NCBI GenBank assembly: GCA_934654625.1
Contig: CAKUGM010000010.1
Span: 1-40,689 of the forward strand
Direction: 5' to 3'
DNA from: an uncultured Collinsella sp.
GTDB taxonomy: Bacteria > Actinomycetota > Coriobacteriia > Coriobacteriales > Coriobacteriaceae
DNA length: 40,689 bases
In this document: piece after piece, positions 31,059 through 39,109 of the stretch
Layout: the number at the start of each line of letters is the position of its first letter
Numbering within the stretch: position 1 is the stretch's first letter
Notes under the pieces: model-generated
Databases searched by the model: none
The model's input: the letters and a program-made list of their open reading frames with translations, nothing else
What the model was told of the DNA's origin: nothing
Translations under genes and position numbers: made by a program

Positions 31059-32120
31059 CTAGCCCTCCCGCTTGCCATGCATACGCGCGAGCGAATCGGC
31101 GAGAATCGCCGGGTTGTTGACGCCGAAGTCGCCCAGACGCTCCGGGTCCTTCTTGATATCGCCCATCAGCTCCTGGAGCGAGCCGTATTCGTCCACGATC
31201 TTCTCGGCCACACCGTCGCGAACCACCGAAACGCGCGAAAGCGTGCGCAGGCCCAGAGGCGTCATAACCGAATCCTCGTCCAAGTCGTCAAAGCCCAAAA
31301 CTTCAGCCACGCGCTTGGGATTGGAAAGATCGGAAGCGGACATCTCGGCAAAACGCTGACGAATGGCACGAGCGTTTTCCTCAGAAGACTCGGACGCGTA
31401 ATCGCGAATCATCAAATCGTACTCGGTATCGATGGTGTCGCCCGCAAGCTGCTCCAACTGCATGCGCACGAGCTTTCCGCGGGTACCAAGCTTCTCGATG
31501 CAAATCTCCAGCTCCTGCTTTGCCTGCTGCAAAATCTCAAAGCTCGAGAAAATGCCGGTGATATCCGCGAGCGTAACGTAGTCGTCCAGCTCGAGCGCCG
31601 TCAGACGAAGCAGCGAACGGTCAAGCGAGCTGCGCGTAGTCTGCAGCGTGCCCACCAGCTGGCTTACCGAACCCATGAGGTCGGGAATGGGCTCGATCTG
31701 ATACGACTTGCCGTGCACGTAAACGTTCACCACGGCGCGGCGCTCGGACACAGAGATAACGATGGCGTCGGTAAGGATAGACATGCGCGCCGCGGTACGG
31801 TGGCGCATGCCCGTCTCGCTCGTTGCGAGCGAGGGGTCGGGATTGAGATGGAAGTTCGCGCGCAGAATCTGCGTAAGGTCGCCATCGATAACAATGGCGC
31901 CGTCCATCTTGGAGAGCTCGAACAGGCGGTTTGAGGTAAACGAGATGTTCAGCGGAAAACCGTCGTTGCCCGCGTTGAGCACGTGTTCGGAGTCGCCCAC
32001 GCAAATAAGGGCGCCCAGGTGACCGGCAATGATCATGTCGAGTGCCGTGCGCAGCGGTTGTCCCGGTGCCGTCAGACGAATCGCGTCTTTCAGCGTTGGC
32101 TTAAACGTCTCGTTTTCCAA
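31059..32120 (-). CDS. disA: DNA integrity scanning diadenylate cyclase DisA
   Basis: A 353-residue enzyme making c-di-AMP from two ATP, with activity modulated by branched DNA. The DAC domain shows KMDGAIVIDGDL (DGA motif) and GMRHRTAARMS (RHR motif). The helical linker and C-terminal helix-hairpin-helix DNA-binding end (VAEVLGFDDLDEDSVMTPLGLRTLSRV) follow. I place the start at a TTG (32120) with GGAGG seven bases upstream. That gives the normal DisA length and N-terminus (LENETFKPTLKDAIRLTAPGQPLR); an upstream frame adds 41 poor residues. It is followed immediately by ispD. Confidence 0.94.
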   Translation of the reverse strand: MENETFKPTLKDAIRLTAPGQPLRTALDMIIAGHLGALICVGDSEHVLNAGNDGFPLNISFTSNRLFELSKMDGAIVIDGDLTQILRANFHLNPDPSLATSETGMRHRTAARMSILTDAIVISVSERRAVVNVYVHGKSYQIEPIPDLMGSVSQLVGTLQTTRSSLDRSLLRLTALELDDYVTLADITGIFSSFEILQQAKQELEICIEKLGTRGKLVRMQLEQLAGDTIDTEYDLMIRDYASESSEENARAIRQRFAEMSASDLSNPKRVAEVLGFDDLDEDSVMTPLGLRTLSRVSVVRDGVAEKIVDEYGSLQELMGDIKKDPERLGDFGVNNPAILADSLARMHGKREG

Positions 32121-32242
32121 TAGTCCGCCTCCATGTTCCGGCAGAAGTGCTAAAGAGCTCGTACCGAATGGCGTTTCGGCACACCATTTTATTGTTACAC
32201 GAATGCCGGCGCTCGCCCGCCACCAGCCACAAATACCACGCA

Positions 32243-32271
32243 TTTCTTTTCAAACCTCGTATGAAAAGAAA
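32243..32271. promoter_or_regulatory. AT-rich dyad upstream of disA
   Basis: TTTCTTTTCA (32243-32252) is the reverse complement of 32262-32271, across 9 bases. It lies about 125 bases before the disA start and downstream of the clpC terminator, so it could be an operator in the disA promoter region. No promoter is clear. Confidence 0.4.
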
Positions 32272-32310
32272 ACATGGCATGTTATGGAAGATCCCGACAG
32301 GCTCCCCCGG

Positions 32311-32352
32311 CAAAAAAATGGGCCCCGAGGAGTCGTGTCCCCCGAGGCCCAT
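32311..32352 (-). terminator. clpC terminator
   Basis: On the minus strand ATGGGCC with TCGGGG pairs imperfectly with CTCGGGGCCCAT, followed by seven T. It lies directly after the clpC stop, so disA-ispD probably have their own promoter. Confidence 0.85.
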
Positions 32353-32369
32353 CATCCAAACCTATATGT

Positions 32370-35006
32370 CTAATGAGCGCCGGAACCCGTCTGCATCATG
32401 CCGCCGGGACCAGCCGTCACGCCCCTGCTCGGCGCGGCGCTTGACGTATGCGGTGCCGCGACCGCCATACTGCCCAAAGCGCCCAGCTTACGCGGCGCGG
32501 GAATCTCGCCCGTGCCATGGCTAAAGACGAACTTATCGTCAGCCACGTCGCACAGCACGGTATCGCCCTCGCCCCACTCGCCTGCCAGCAGCTCCTCCGA
32601 GAGCGGATCCTCGATGAGGCGCTGAATGGCACGACGCAGCGGACGCGCGCCGTTGGTGAGATCGGTTCCCTCTGCCACGATCTTATCAATAGCGGCATCG
32701 CTGAGCTCGATGTTCATGCCGTTGGCAATCAGACGCTGGCGCAGGTCGTCCACAAGCAGCTGGGCGATGCTCTTCAGGTCCTCGCCCGTAAGCTTCTGGA
32801 ACACCACGATGTCGTCGATGCGGTTGAGGAACTCGGGGCGGAACAGACGCTTGAGCTCGCCCATCGCACGGCTGCGAATCTCACCGGAGCTCAGACCGGT
32901 CTCGCCCGTGGTACCAAAGCCCACGTTGGACTCCTGTGCGATCTCGCGCGCGCCCACGTTGGACGTCATGATGATCACGGTGTTGCGGAAGTCGACCGTC
33001 TTGCCCTGGCTGTCGGTCAGGCGGCCCTCCTCGAGCACCTGCAACAAGATGTTGAAGATGTCGGGATGAGCCTTTTCGACCTCGTCGAACAGCACGACGG
33101 AGTACGGATGACGGCGCACGGCCTTGGTGAGCTGGCCGCCCTCATCGTGGCCCACGTATCCCGGAGGACTACCGATAAGCTTGGAGACCTCGAACTCGCT
33201 GCCGTACTCGGACATATCGAAACTGATGAGTGCGTCCTTGCTGCCGAACAGGTACTCGGCGAGCGTCTTTGCAAGTTCGGTCTTACCGGTGCCCGTGGGG
33301 CCCAGGAAGATGAACGAACCGCCGGGACGGCGCGGGTCCTTGAGGGGCGAGCGGCTGCGGCGAATAGCCTTGGCCACGGCGGAGACAGCCTCGTCCTGGC
33401 CGATGATGCGGGTCTTGAGCACGCTCTCGCACTGCAGCAAGCGGCGCGATTCGCTCTCGGTGAGCGAACTCACCGGCACGCCCGAGGTGATGGAGACGAT
33501 ATCGGCAATCTGAGCGGTGTCGATCACGAGCGGATCGGCATCCATCTGGGCATTCCAGGCGGCGCGAGCCTCGCCAAGAGCGATCTCGGCGGCCTGCTCG
33601 TCCTGCTTGAGCTCGGCGGCGCGGTTCATATCGTCGCCGTTCGAGGCGGCCTCCACGGCATCGGAGAGCTCGGCCACGCGCTTTTCGGCGTCGCGTACCT
33701 CCTGCGGGGCGCGGTTTGCGGCGATACGAGCGCGGGCGCCAGCCTCGTCGATAAGGTCGATGGCTTTATCAGGCAGGTAGCGGTCCTGGATATAGCGGTT
33801 GGACAAGCTCGCTGCAGCCTCGATAGCCGCCGGCGTATAGCGCACATGGTGGTGCTCCTCGTAGCGCGGCACCAGGGCCTTCAAAATCGTGACCGTATCC
33901 TCTACGCTCGGCTCTTCCACATCAATGGACTGAAAACGACGCTCGAAGGCAGGATCCTTGGTGAGATACTTGCGGAACTCCTCGGCCGTGGTGGCGCCGA
34001 TGATCTGGAATGCACCGCGCGCAAGCACGGGCTTGAGCATGGAGCTCGCATCGATCGAGCCCTCGGCCGAACCGGCGCCGATAAGCGTGTGCATCTCGTC
34101 GATAAACAGAATCGCATTGTCGGACTCGGTGCACTCGGCGATCACGTTCTTCAAGCGCTCCTCGAACTCACCGCGATACTTGGCACCTGCCACGAGGCCG
34201 GGCAGGTCGAGCGACCAGATGTTCATGTTGAGAAGGTTCTCGGGCACGTTACCGGCAACGATCTCTTGCGCCAGGCCCTCTACCAGAGCGGTCTTGCCCA
34301 CACCGGGGTCGCCCAAGATAAGCGGGTTGTTCTTGGTACGGCGAGAAAGGATCTCCATCATGCGCGAGATCTCTTTCTCGCGGCCAATGACCGGATCGAG
34401 CTTACCCTCGCGCGCACGACGGCAAAGGTTGATGGCGAACTGCTCCAGCGTGCCGCCGGCGATCTTTGCACCAGCGATACCAGCCTCGCCCGAGAAGAAC
34501 GGCAGCCCAGCACCGGGACGCCCCGCACCGGCCCCCGCCATGGGACGCTTGCCGCCCTGGTCTTTTGCCGTGAGCTTCTCTACCGCAGCGCGCACAGAAG
34601 CGCCGGATACGCCCAAGCGCTGGAAGATATCCATAGCAAGGCCGTTGCCCTCAGAAACAATGGCCAGCAGCAGATGCTCGGTCGAAACGTATGTCTGGTT
34701 GTTCTCGCGCGCCAGACGAAACGCGCGCTCCATCACCGTGATGACAAGCGGCGTGAAGGCGAGTTTGGAAGCCTCGGTCGACTCGTCCTCGGCAGGAACC
34801 GTGGTACGAATCTCTTTGAGCTGCTCCAAAATGTCGTCATAGGAGATGTCGAGGGAGCGCAGGGCCTCGGATGCGATGCCCTCTTCTTCCTTGGCAAGCG
34901 CGAGCAGCAGGTGCTCGGTTCCCACCTTGGTGGACTTAAGATCGATTGCCTCCTGCTTTGCAAGAGACATGACCTTGCGAGCGCGGTCGGTGAATCTATC
35001 CAACAT
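32370..35006 (-). CDS. clpC: ATP-dependent Clp protease ATPase subunit ClpC
   Basis: An 878-residue Hsp100 unfoldase partnering ClpP. It has two Clp-N repeats (about 1-145; [44 protein letters not shown]). AAA domain 1 has [13 protein letters not shown] (about 231-243) and [14 protein letters not shown] middle coiled coil follows ([19 protein letters not shown]). AAA domain 2 has [14 protein letters not shown] and [14 protein letters not shown], with the ClpC/ClpB C-terminal D2-small domain after it. A Gly/Ala-rich linker follows the N domain and the C-terminus carries an extra Ala/Gly/Ser tail. It starts at ATG 35006 (AGAGG seven bases upstream) rather than the earlier TTG. No ctsR, mcsA or mcsB is nearby. 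Confidence 0.97.
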   Translation of the reverse strand: MLDRFTDRARKVMSLAKQEAIDLKSTKVGTEHLLLALAKEEEGIASEALRSLDISYDDILEQLKEIRTTVPAEDESTEASKLAFTPLVITVMERAFRLARENNQTYVSTEHLLLAIVSEGNGLAMDIFQRLGVSGASVRAAVEKLTAKDQGGKRPMAGAGAGRPGAGLPFFSGEAGIAGAKIAGGTLEQFAINLCRRAREGKLDPVIGREKEISRMMEILSRRTKNNPLILGDPGVGKTALVEGLAQEIVAGNVPENLLNMNIWSLDLPGLVAGAKYRGEFEERLKNVIAECTESDNAILFIDEMHTLIGAGSAEGSIDASSMLKPVLARGAFQIIGATTAEEFRKYLTKDPAFERRFQSIDVEEPSVEDTVTILKALVPRYEEHHHVRYTPAAIEAAASLSNRYIQDRYLPDKAIDLIDEAGARARIAANRAPQEVRDAEKRVAELSDAVEAASNGDDMNRAAELKQDEQAAEIALGEARAAWNAQMDADPLVIDTAQIADIVSITSGVPVSSLTESESRRLLQCESVLKTRIIGQDEAVSAVAKAIRRSRSPLKDPRRPGGSFIFLGPTGTGKTELAKTLAEYLFGSKDALISFDMSEYGSEFEVSKLIGSPPGYVGHDEGGQLTKAVRRHPYSVVLFDEVEKAHPDIFNILLQVLEEGRLTDSQGKTVDFRNTVIIMTSNVGAREIAQESNVGFGTTGETGLSSGEIRSRAMGELKRLFRPEFLNRIDDIVVFQKLTGEDLKSIAQLLVDDLRQRLIANGMNIELSDAAIDKIVAEGTDLTNGARPLRRAIQRLIEDPLSEELLAGEWGEGDTVLCDVADDKFVFSHGTGEIPAPRKLGALGSMAVAAPHTSSAAPSRGVTAGPGGMMQTGSGAH

Positions 35007-35129
35007 ATGCAAACCTCTAACATGCTAGAAGTTGTAAACAAAATCACGCGCCGTCACCGGCGCTTGTTCTTCTTTACCCATACCGTGAATAATGATAACG
35101 GAATCCGATGGTTCATCTTTCTCGGCGTC

Positions 35130-35153
35130 AAAAAAGCCACCCTCGCGGGTGGC
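35130..35153 (-). terminator. terminator of the DUF2798 gene
   Basis: GCCACCC (35136-35142) pairs with GGGTGGC (35147-35153) across TCGC. On the minus strand six T follow. It lies 35 bases after the stop. Confidence 0.9.
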
Positions 35154-35187
35154 TATCTGGGCAAATTGCTCTGTTGTAGTGCCTGCT

Positions 35188-35781
35188 TTAGGCTTTGGCC
35201 GCAGCAACCGGCGCCGCATTTTCACCCCGAGCCTCATCGGCAGCAGCCACCCCCGGGAAGGAGACGAGCTCCATATGGGGCTCGGCAAAGACCGTGCCCA
35301 TCGGGAACGCGCGACGAAAGACAAAACGCGCGAGCGGGCCGGCAATAAGCAAGTTCCAGGGCAGAGCCATGATGAAGTTGCGGGGGATGTTGACGAGCCA
35401 CATCATCGGCACCAGCGCCACGTTGGCAAGCGGGCCACCAGGCATATGGAACAGCCCCTCGCCGGCGCCATACAGCGACATGATGATCACCATGGGCACA
35501 ACCATGCTCGAGCTCACAGCGAGCGTCATGGCGCGCGGCGAGCTCTTGCCCGGCGTCACCAGATACTTAAAAGCAAAACCTTTGGCGAGCGGACTCGCCA
35601 CAAACCAGTCGCAGCACATGGCAAAGACGTAGGCGATGGGGAAACCGAGCCATGCGTCGGCGATAACCTCGCCGTTAATGACCCCGTGCTGCAGAGCCAC
35701 GTTGTAGATACTCATCCACAACACCATGCAAAAGCACATGATGAAGGTGAACAGAAGGCTTTCTCGTTTGTTGATAGGCAT
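35188..35781 (-). CDS. DUF2798 family membrane protein
   Basis: A 197-residue protein with four hydrophobic helices in two similar halves: RESLLFTFIMCFCMVLWMSIYNVALQ, then SPRAMTLAVSSSMVVPMVIIMSLYG. Each half is followed by a segment ending in a helix and a P-L-A motif (ASPLAKGF, AGPLARFVF). This matches a tandem DUF2798 arrangement, a family of unknown function, probably in the cytoplasmic membrane. A charged Ala-rich tail ends it. GAAAGGA lies about 11 bases upstream of the ATG. A terminator-like hairpin with a T run just before the gene suggests control by transcription attenuation. Confidence 0.8.
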   Translation of the reverse strand: MPINKRESLLFTFIMCFCMVLWMSIYNVALQHGVINGEVIADAWLGFPIAYVFAMCCDWFVASPLAKGFAFKYLVTPGKSSPRAMTLAVSSSMVVPMVIIMSLYGAGEGLFHMPGGPLANVALVPMMWLVNIPRNFIMALPWNLLIAGPLARFVFRRAFPMGTVFAEPHMELVSFPGVAAADEARGENAAPVAAAKA

Positions 35782-35806
35782 GTAGGGAGAGTTCCTTTCT
35801 CTTTTC

Positions 35807-35993
35807 TTGTCGCGACAAAAAAGCGGGCGAGATGGAGCTTATAAAACTTCATCTCGCCCGCCTGCACATGCATGCGTCTGCGACTACTTATGTGGTGAAA
35901 TCAGCCTAGCACGAAAAGGGGCCGCTTCGTAAGCGTAGAGTTTGTGGAGCCTGCTGAGCCAATTCTTCCTTTGTGTAGAAATACCAACTCTAC
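35807..35993 (-). ncRNA. candidate leader RNA of the DUF2798 gene
   Basis: Read on the minus strand, an 8-bp helix GTAGAGTT (35993-35986) with AACTCTAC (35942-35935) encloses about 43 bases. A small hairpin CGCTT/AAGCG and further sequence follow. A terminator ends the leader (stem near 35861-35823, then six T). The gene starts about 37 bases later. TACAAT just downstream of the lysS terminator could be the -10 element. A structured 5' domain plus terminator plus ribosome site is the layout of a transcriptional riboswitch or attenuator, but the sequence matches no class I know. Confidence 0.4.
35815..35861 (-). terminator. terminator/attenuator in the DUF2798 leader
   Basis: GCGGGCGAGATG (35823-35834) pairs with CATCTCGCCCGC (35850-35861), and the stem extends through GAG/CTT. 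On the minus strand TTTTTT follows, then the palindrome TTGTCGCGACAA (35807-35818). It lies upstream of the gene, not downstream, and lysS already has its own terminator. Confidence 0.8.
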
Positions 35994-36004
35994 CTGCATC
36001 TTTA

Positions 36005-36041
36005 TTGTAAAAGAGGCACCGGCCACAAAAGCCGATGCCTC
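36005..36041 (-). terminator. lysS terminator
   Basis: GAGGCA and CGGC (36013-36023) pair with GCCG and TGCCTC (36031-36041), with one C-A mismatch. On the minus strand CTCTTTTAC follows. It lies just after the lysS stop. Confidence 0.85.
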
Positions 36042-36064
36042 GTTCGCATCATGTTGTTGCTCGC

Positions 36065-38011
36065 CTAGCAGAGCTTGGCGCCTGCAGGAATGCTCGGATC
36101 GAGCTGCAGGAGGTTCAGACGCTCCTCGTCGCCCTCAGCGTGCACGGCGCTGATGAGCATGCCACAGGAGTCGATGCCCATCATCTTGCGCGGCGGGAGG
36201 TTGGTGATGGCGACGAGCGTCTTACCAACCAGATCCTCGGGCTCGTAATAGCCGTGGATACCGGAGAGAATGACGCGATCGGTGCCGGAACCGTCGTCGA
36301 GCACAAAGCTCAGCAGCTTCTTGCTCTTCTTGACCGCCTCGCAGGCCTTGACCTTCACCACGCGAAAATCGGACTTGATAAAGGTGTCGAAGTCGACCAT
36401 ATCCTCATAGAGCGGCTCCACAACGACCTTGGAGTAGTCGATGGTGGAGACCTTCGGAGCCTCGACAAACGATGCCTCGGTAGCGGCGGGCTTGGGGCCC
36501 TTGGAACCGCCTTCGGGCTTCATATGAGGGAACAGCAGAACATCGCGGATGCTCGCGGAGTTGGTGAGCAGCATGATCACGCGGTCCATGCCAATGCCGA
36601 TGCCGCCTGCAGGAGGCATGCCGTACTCGAGCGCGCGCACGTAGTCCTCGTCGTACTCCATGGCTTCATCGTCGCCGGCAAACTTCTCCTCCACCTGCTT
36701 GCGGAAGCGCTCGGCCTGATCGACCGGGTCGTTGAGCTCGGAGAACGCGTTGGCGTACTCGTGACCGGCGATAACCAGCTCAAAGCGGTGCGTCAGGCGC
36801 GGGTCGTCCTCAAAGCGCTTGGCGAGCGGGCTGACCTCGATGGGGTAATCGCACACGAAGGTGGGGTTGACGATGGTCTCCTCGCCCAGCTCGTCGTAGA
36901 TCTCGGCGATGAGCTTGCCGCTCGTCCACTCCGGCTTGACCTCGATGCCGCGCTCGCGAGCCGCAGCGGCAAGCTCCTCGGCAGGAGTGTCGATGGTCAC
37001 CTTATAGCCCAGCACGTCGGAAACGATATCGGACATGGGACGGCTCGGCCAGGTGCCGGAAAGGTCGATGGTCTGGCCCTGATACTCGATCTGCTCGGAA
37101 TCGTTCACCGCAGCGTTCGCAGCCTTGATGACGCCCTCGCACAGCTCTTTCATGCCCTCAAGATCGGAGAAGGCGCGGTAGGCCTCCATCGTGGTGAACT
37201 CGGGGTTGTGGGTGAGGTCCATACCCTCGTTGCGGAAGATACGACCGATCTCGAACACGCGCTCAAAACCGCCCACAAGCAGGCGCTTGAGGTGCAGCTC
37301 GGTAGCGATACGCAGGTAATTCTCCTGGTTCAGCGCGTTGAAGTGCGTGATGAACGGCTTGGCCGTGGCGCCGCCCTGGATAGTCTGCAGGATCGGGGTC
37401 TCGACCTCCATGAAGCCATCGGCTTCCATGTAGCGACGGAAGGCCGAAACGATGGCGGAACGTTTGCGGAAGGTCTCACGCACGTCCTCATTGACGATCA
37501 GGTCGACATAGCGCTGACGATAGCGGGTCTCCTTGTCGGAAAGGCCATGGAACTTCTCGGGCAGCGGGCGTACGGCCTTGGCAAGAAGCGTGAGGGAACG
37601 AGGTGCCACGGAGAGCTGACCGCGCTGGGTGCGAACCACAACGCCCTCGACGCCCACGATGTCGCCCAGGTCAAGCTTGCGCAGACGCTTCCAATCGTCC
37701 TCATTCATGTCGTTGATGCGGCAGAAGAGCTGGATGTCGCCCGTCGGGTCGCGCAGCACGACGAACATGATCTTGCCCTGACCACGCTTGGCAACAACGC
37801 GGCCGCCGATCTTCACGACGTCGGCCGTATCCTCGCCATCGGCGAGGTCGGCATACTTGGCCTCGATATCGGCCACATAATCCTCGACATCGGAATGCTC
37901 GGGATACGGGTTCTGGCCGGCGGCGTACAGGGCCTCGCGGTCGGCAAGGCGACGGGCGCGCTCGTCGTTAAGGGTATCGGCAACGGGGGTTTCGGTCTGA
38001 TTCTCTGACAT
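36065..38011 (-). CDS. lysS: lysyl-tRNA synthetase (class II) with C-terminal tRNA-binding domain
   Basis: A 648-residue synthetase, about 140 longer than the usual bacterial LysRS. An N-terminal OB-fold anticodon domain (about 60-165) is followed by the class II core. The core has YVDLIVN, RSAIVSAFRRYMEADGFMEVETPIL (motif 1), FEIGRIFRNEGMDLTHNPEFTTMEAY (motif 2) and GGIGIGMDRVIMLL (motif 3). After a Pro/Ala linker, residues about 540-648 form an extra EMAP-II/Arc1p-like domain (FIKSDFRVVKVKACEAVKKSKKLL, LPPRKMMGIDSCGMLISA), as on MetRS C-termini. The start at 38011 has TAGGAG eight bases upstream. It follows greA, with a terminator between. Confidence 0.95.
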   Translation of the reverse strand: MSENQTETPVADTLNDERARRLADREALYAAGQNPYPEHSDVEDYVADIEAKYADLADGEDTADVVKIGGRVVAKRGQGKIMFVVLRDPTGDIQLFCRINDMNEDDWKRLRKLDLGDIVGVEGVVVRTQRGQLSVAPRSLTLLAKAVRPLPEKFHGLSDKETRYRQRYVDLIVNEDVRETFRKRSAIVSAFRRYMEADGFMEVETPILQTIQGGATAKPFITHFNALNQENYLRIATELHLKRLLVGGFERVFEIGRIFRNEGMDLTHNPEFTTMEAYRAFSDLEGMKELCEGVIKAANAAVNDSEQIEYQGQTIDLSGTWPSRPMSDIVSDVLGYKVTIDTPAEELAAAARERGIEVKPEWTSGKLIAEIYDELGEETIVNPTFVCDYPIEVSPLAKRFEDDPRLTHRFELVIAGHEYANAFSELNDPVDQAERFRKQVEEKFAGDDEAMEYDEDYVRALEYGMPPAGGIGIGMDRVIMLLTNSASIRDVLLFPHMKPEGGSKGPKPAATEASFVEAPKVSTIDYSKVVVEPLYEDMVDFDTFIKSDFRVVKVKACEAVKKSKKLLSFVLDDGSGTDRVILSGIHGYYEPEDLVGKTLVAITNLPPRKMMGIDSCGMLISAVHAEGDEERLNLLQLDPSIPAGAKLC

Positions 38012-38032
38012 CGGCTGCACTCCTATATAACG

Positions 38033-38068
38033 CGAAAAAGCTCCCGCAGGATCGGTGTCCCCGGGAGC
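38033..38068 (-). terminator. terminator between greA and lysS, possible attenuator
   Basis: GCTCCCG (38040-38046) pairs with CGGGAGC (38062-38068). On the minus strand TTTTTCGCG follows. Only about 24 bases separate the T run from the lysS start, leaving room for the ribosome site but hardly for a promoter. Confidence 0.85.
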
Positions 38069-38091
38069 CATTACATACTGAAGCCCGCGGT

Positions 38092-38565
38092 TTAGCGGGA
38101 GATCTTGGTGATGGTGTATACGCGGGTCTTACCGGACGGGGTCACGACCTCGACGGTCTCGCCTTCAGCATGACCGATGATCGCGCGGCCCACGGGGGAC
38201 TCGTTGGAAATCTTGTGCTCCAGCACGTTGGTCTCGGTGGTACCCACGAGCGTGACCTCGGTAGCAACGCCATCGGCGTCGACCAGAGCAACGGTGCAGC
38301 CAATGGAGACGGTCAGACCGTGCAGGGAGGTGCCGGCGTCCTGAGCGTTGGCGAGGATGGCCTGGATCTCGGCGATACGGGCGGCGTTCTTGGCCTGCTC
38401 TTCCTTAGCGGCATCGTACTCGGAGTTCTCGGAAAGGTCGCCAAAGGCGCGCGCTTCCTTGATGTGCTCGATGATCTCCTTGCTCTTATCGCCCTCGCGC
38501 CAGGCGAGCTCCTCCATGAGCTTCTGGCGGCCTTCGGCTGTCAGTACGATCTCGCTTGCATCCAT
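38092..38565 (-). CDS. greA: transcription elongation factor GreA
   Basis: A 157-residue factor that rescues backtracked RNA polymerase by stimulating transcript cleavage. The N-terminal coiled coil contains the hallmark GDLSENSEYDAAKEEQ, with the acidic tip that reaches the active site. The C-terminal FKBP-like domain includes ISNESPVGRAIIGHAEGETVEV. The length is standard. The ATG at 38565 has AAGGAG nine bases upstream; the longer frame from 38607 is unsupported. It lies immediately upstream of lysS. Confidence 0.97.
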   Translation of the reverse strand: MDASEIVLTAEGRQKLMEELAWREGDKSKEIIEHIKEARAFGDLSENSEYDAAKEEQAKNAARIAEIQAILANAQDAGTSLHGLTVSIGCTVALVDADGVATEVTLVGTTETNVLEHKISNESPVGRAIIGHAEGETVEVVTPSGKTRVYTITKISR

Positions 38566-38616
38566 GCGCACAAACTCCTTGCATCTCACGTGTGGCGAAT
38601 CCGCCACCTATACACA

Positions 38617-38650
38617 GAAAAGACCGGCTGGCCCTAGGGGTAAGCCGGTC
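38617..38650 (-). terminator. tatA terminator
   Basis: GACCGGCT (38622-38629) pairs with AGCCGGTC (38643-38650). On the minus strand GGTCTTTTC follows. It separates tatA from greA. Confidence 0.85.
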
Positions 38651-38680
38651 GAAGATCACCCCATGATAACAGGGCGGAAA

Positions 38681-38941
38681 TTACTCAGCGTCGCCGTCTT
38701 CCTTCTTCTTCTTGGCGGCAGCGAGCTTGGCCTCAAGCTCGCGAATCTCAGCGTCGTCATCAGCGTCTTCCTCGGCGACAACAGTCTCGTCGTCCTTGGA
38801 AGCCTCGTCGCCCTCCATGCCCTCACGGATGTTCTTGACCGTGGAGCCGAGGGACTTACCGAGCTTCGGGAGGTTCTTAGGCCCAAAGATCAGCAGTGCA
38901 ACGATGAGAATGACGATCCATTCCATACCCTTAGGGAACAT
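38681..38941 (-). CDS. tatA: Sec-independent protein translocase TatA/TatE-like
   Basis: An 86-residue Tat pore component. One transmembrane helix (MEWIVILIVALLIFG) is followed by the conserved hinge and amphipathic helix FGPKNLPKLGKSLGSTVKNIREGM. A highly acidic then lysine-rich tail ([14 protein letters not shown]) closes the protein. FGP and the Pro-Lys-Leu hinge are TatA/E rather than TatB in style. AGGA precedes the ATG at 38941. No tatC is in the window, so the partner lies elsewhere. Confidence 0.9.
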   Translation of the reverse strand: MFPKGMEWIVILIVALLIFGPKNLPKLGKSLGSTVKNIREGMEGDEASKDDETVVAEEDADDDAEIRELEAKLAAAKKKKEDGDAE

Positions 38942-39109
38942 ATGGTTTCCTCCCAGTGTTTTGCAAACAAGCAGATGGAAGTATACCGCGCTTGGCGTTG
39001 CGGAACAACAGCCCCATATTTCCCCTACCAGATTTTTCACGTGATATTACATGCGTTTTGTCGATCTGGCTCTCGCGACGGGAAGACAGCGGGCGCGGGA
39101 GCAACGTCA

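Noticed and set aside
35048..35063. GCGCCG/CGGCGC hairpin upstream of clpC, considered as a second terminator or CIRCE element
   Set aside because: It lacks a T run in either direction and does not match the CIRCE consensus.
35025..35345. Minus-strand frame between clpC and the DUF2798 gene ending in RDFVYNF
   Set aside because: It overlaps the end of the DUF2798 gene and its terminator, has no ribosome site at a sensible start, and resembles no family.
32448..35348. A 966-codon plus-strand frame opposite clpC
   Set aside because: It is antisense to ClpC, which has all its motifs. No start signal or homology is visible in the reverse frame.
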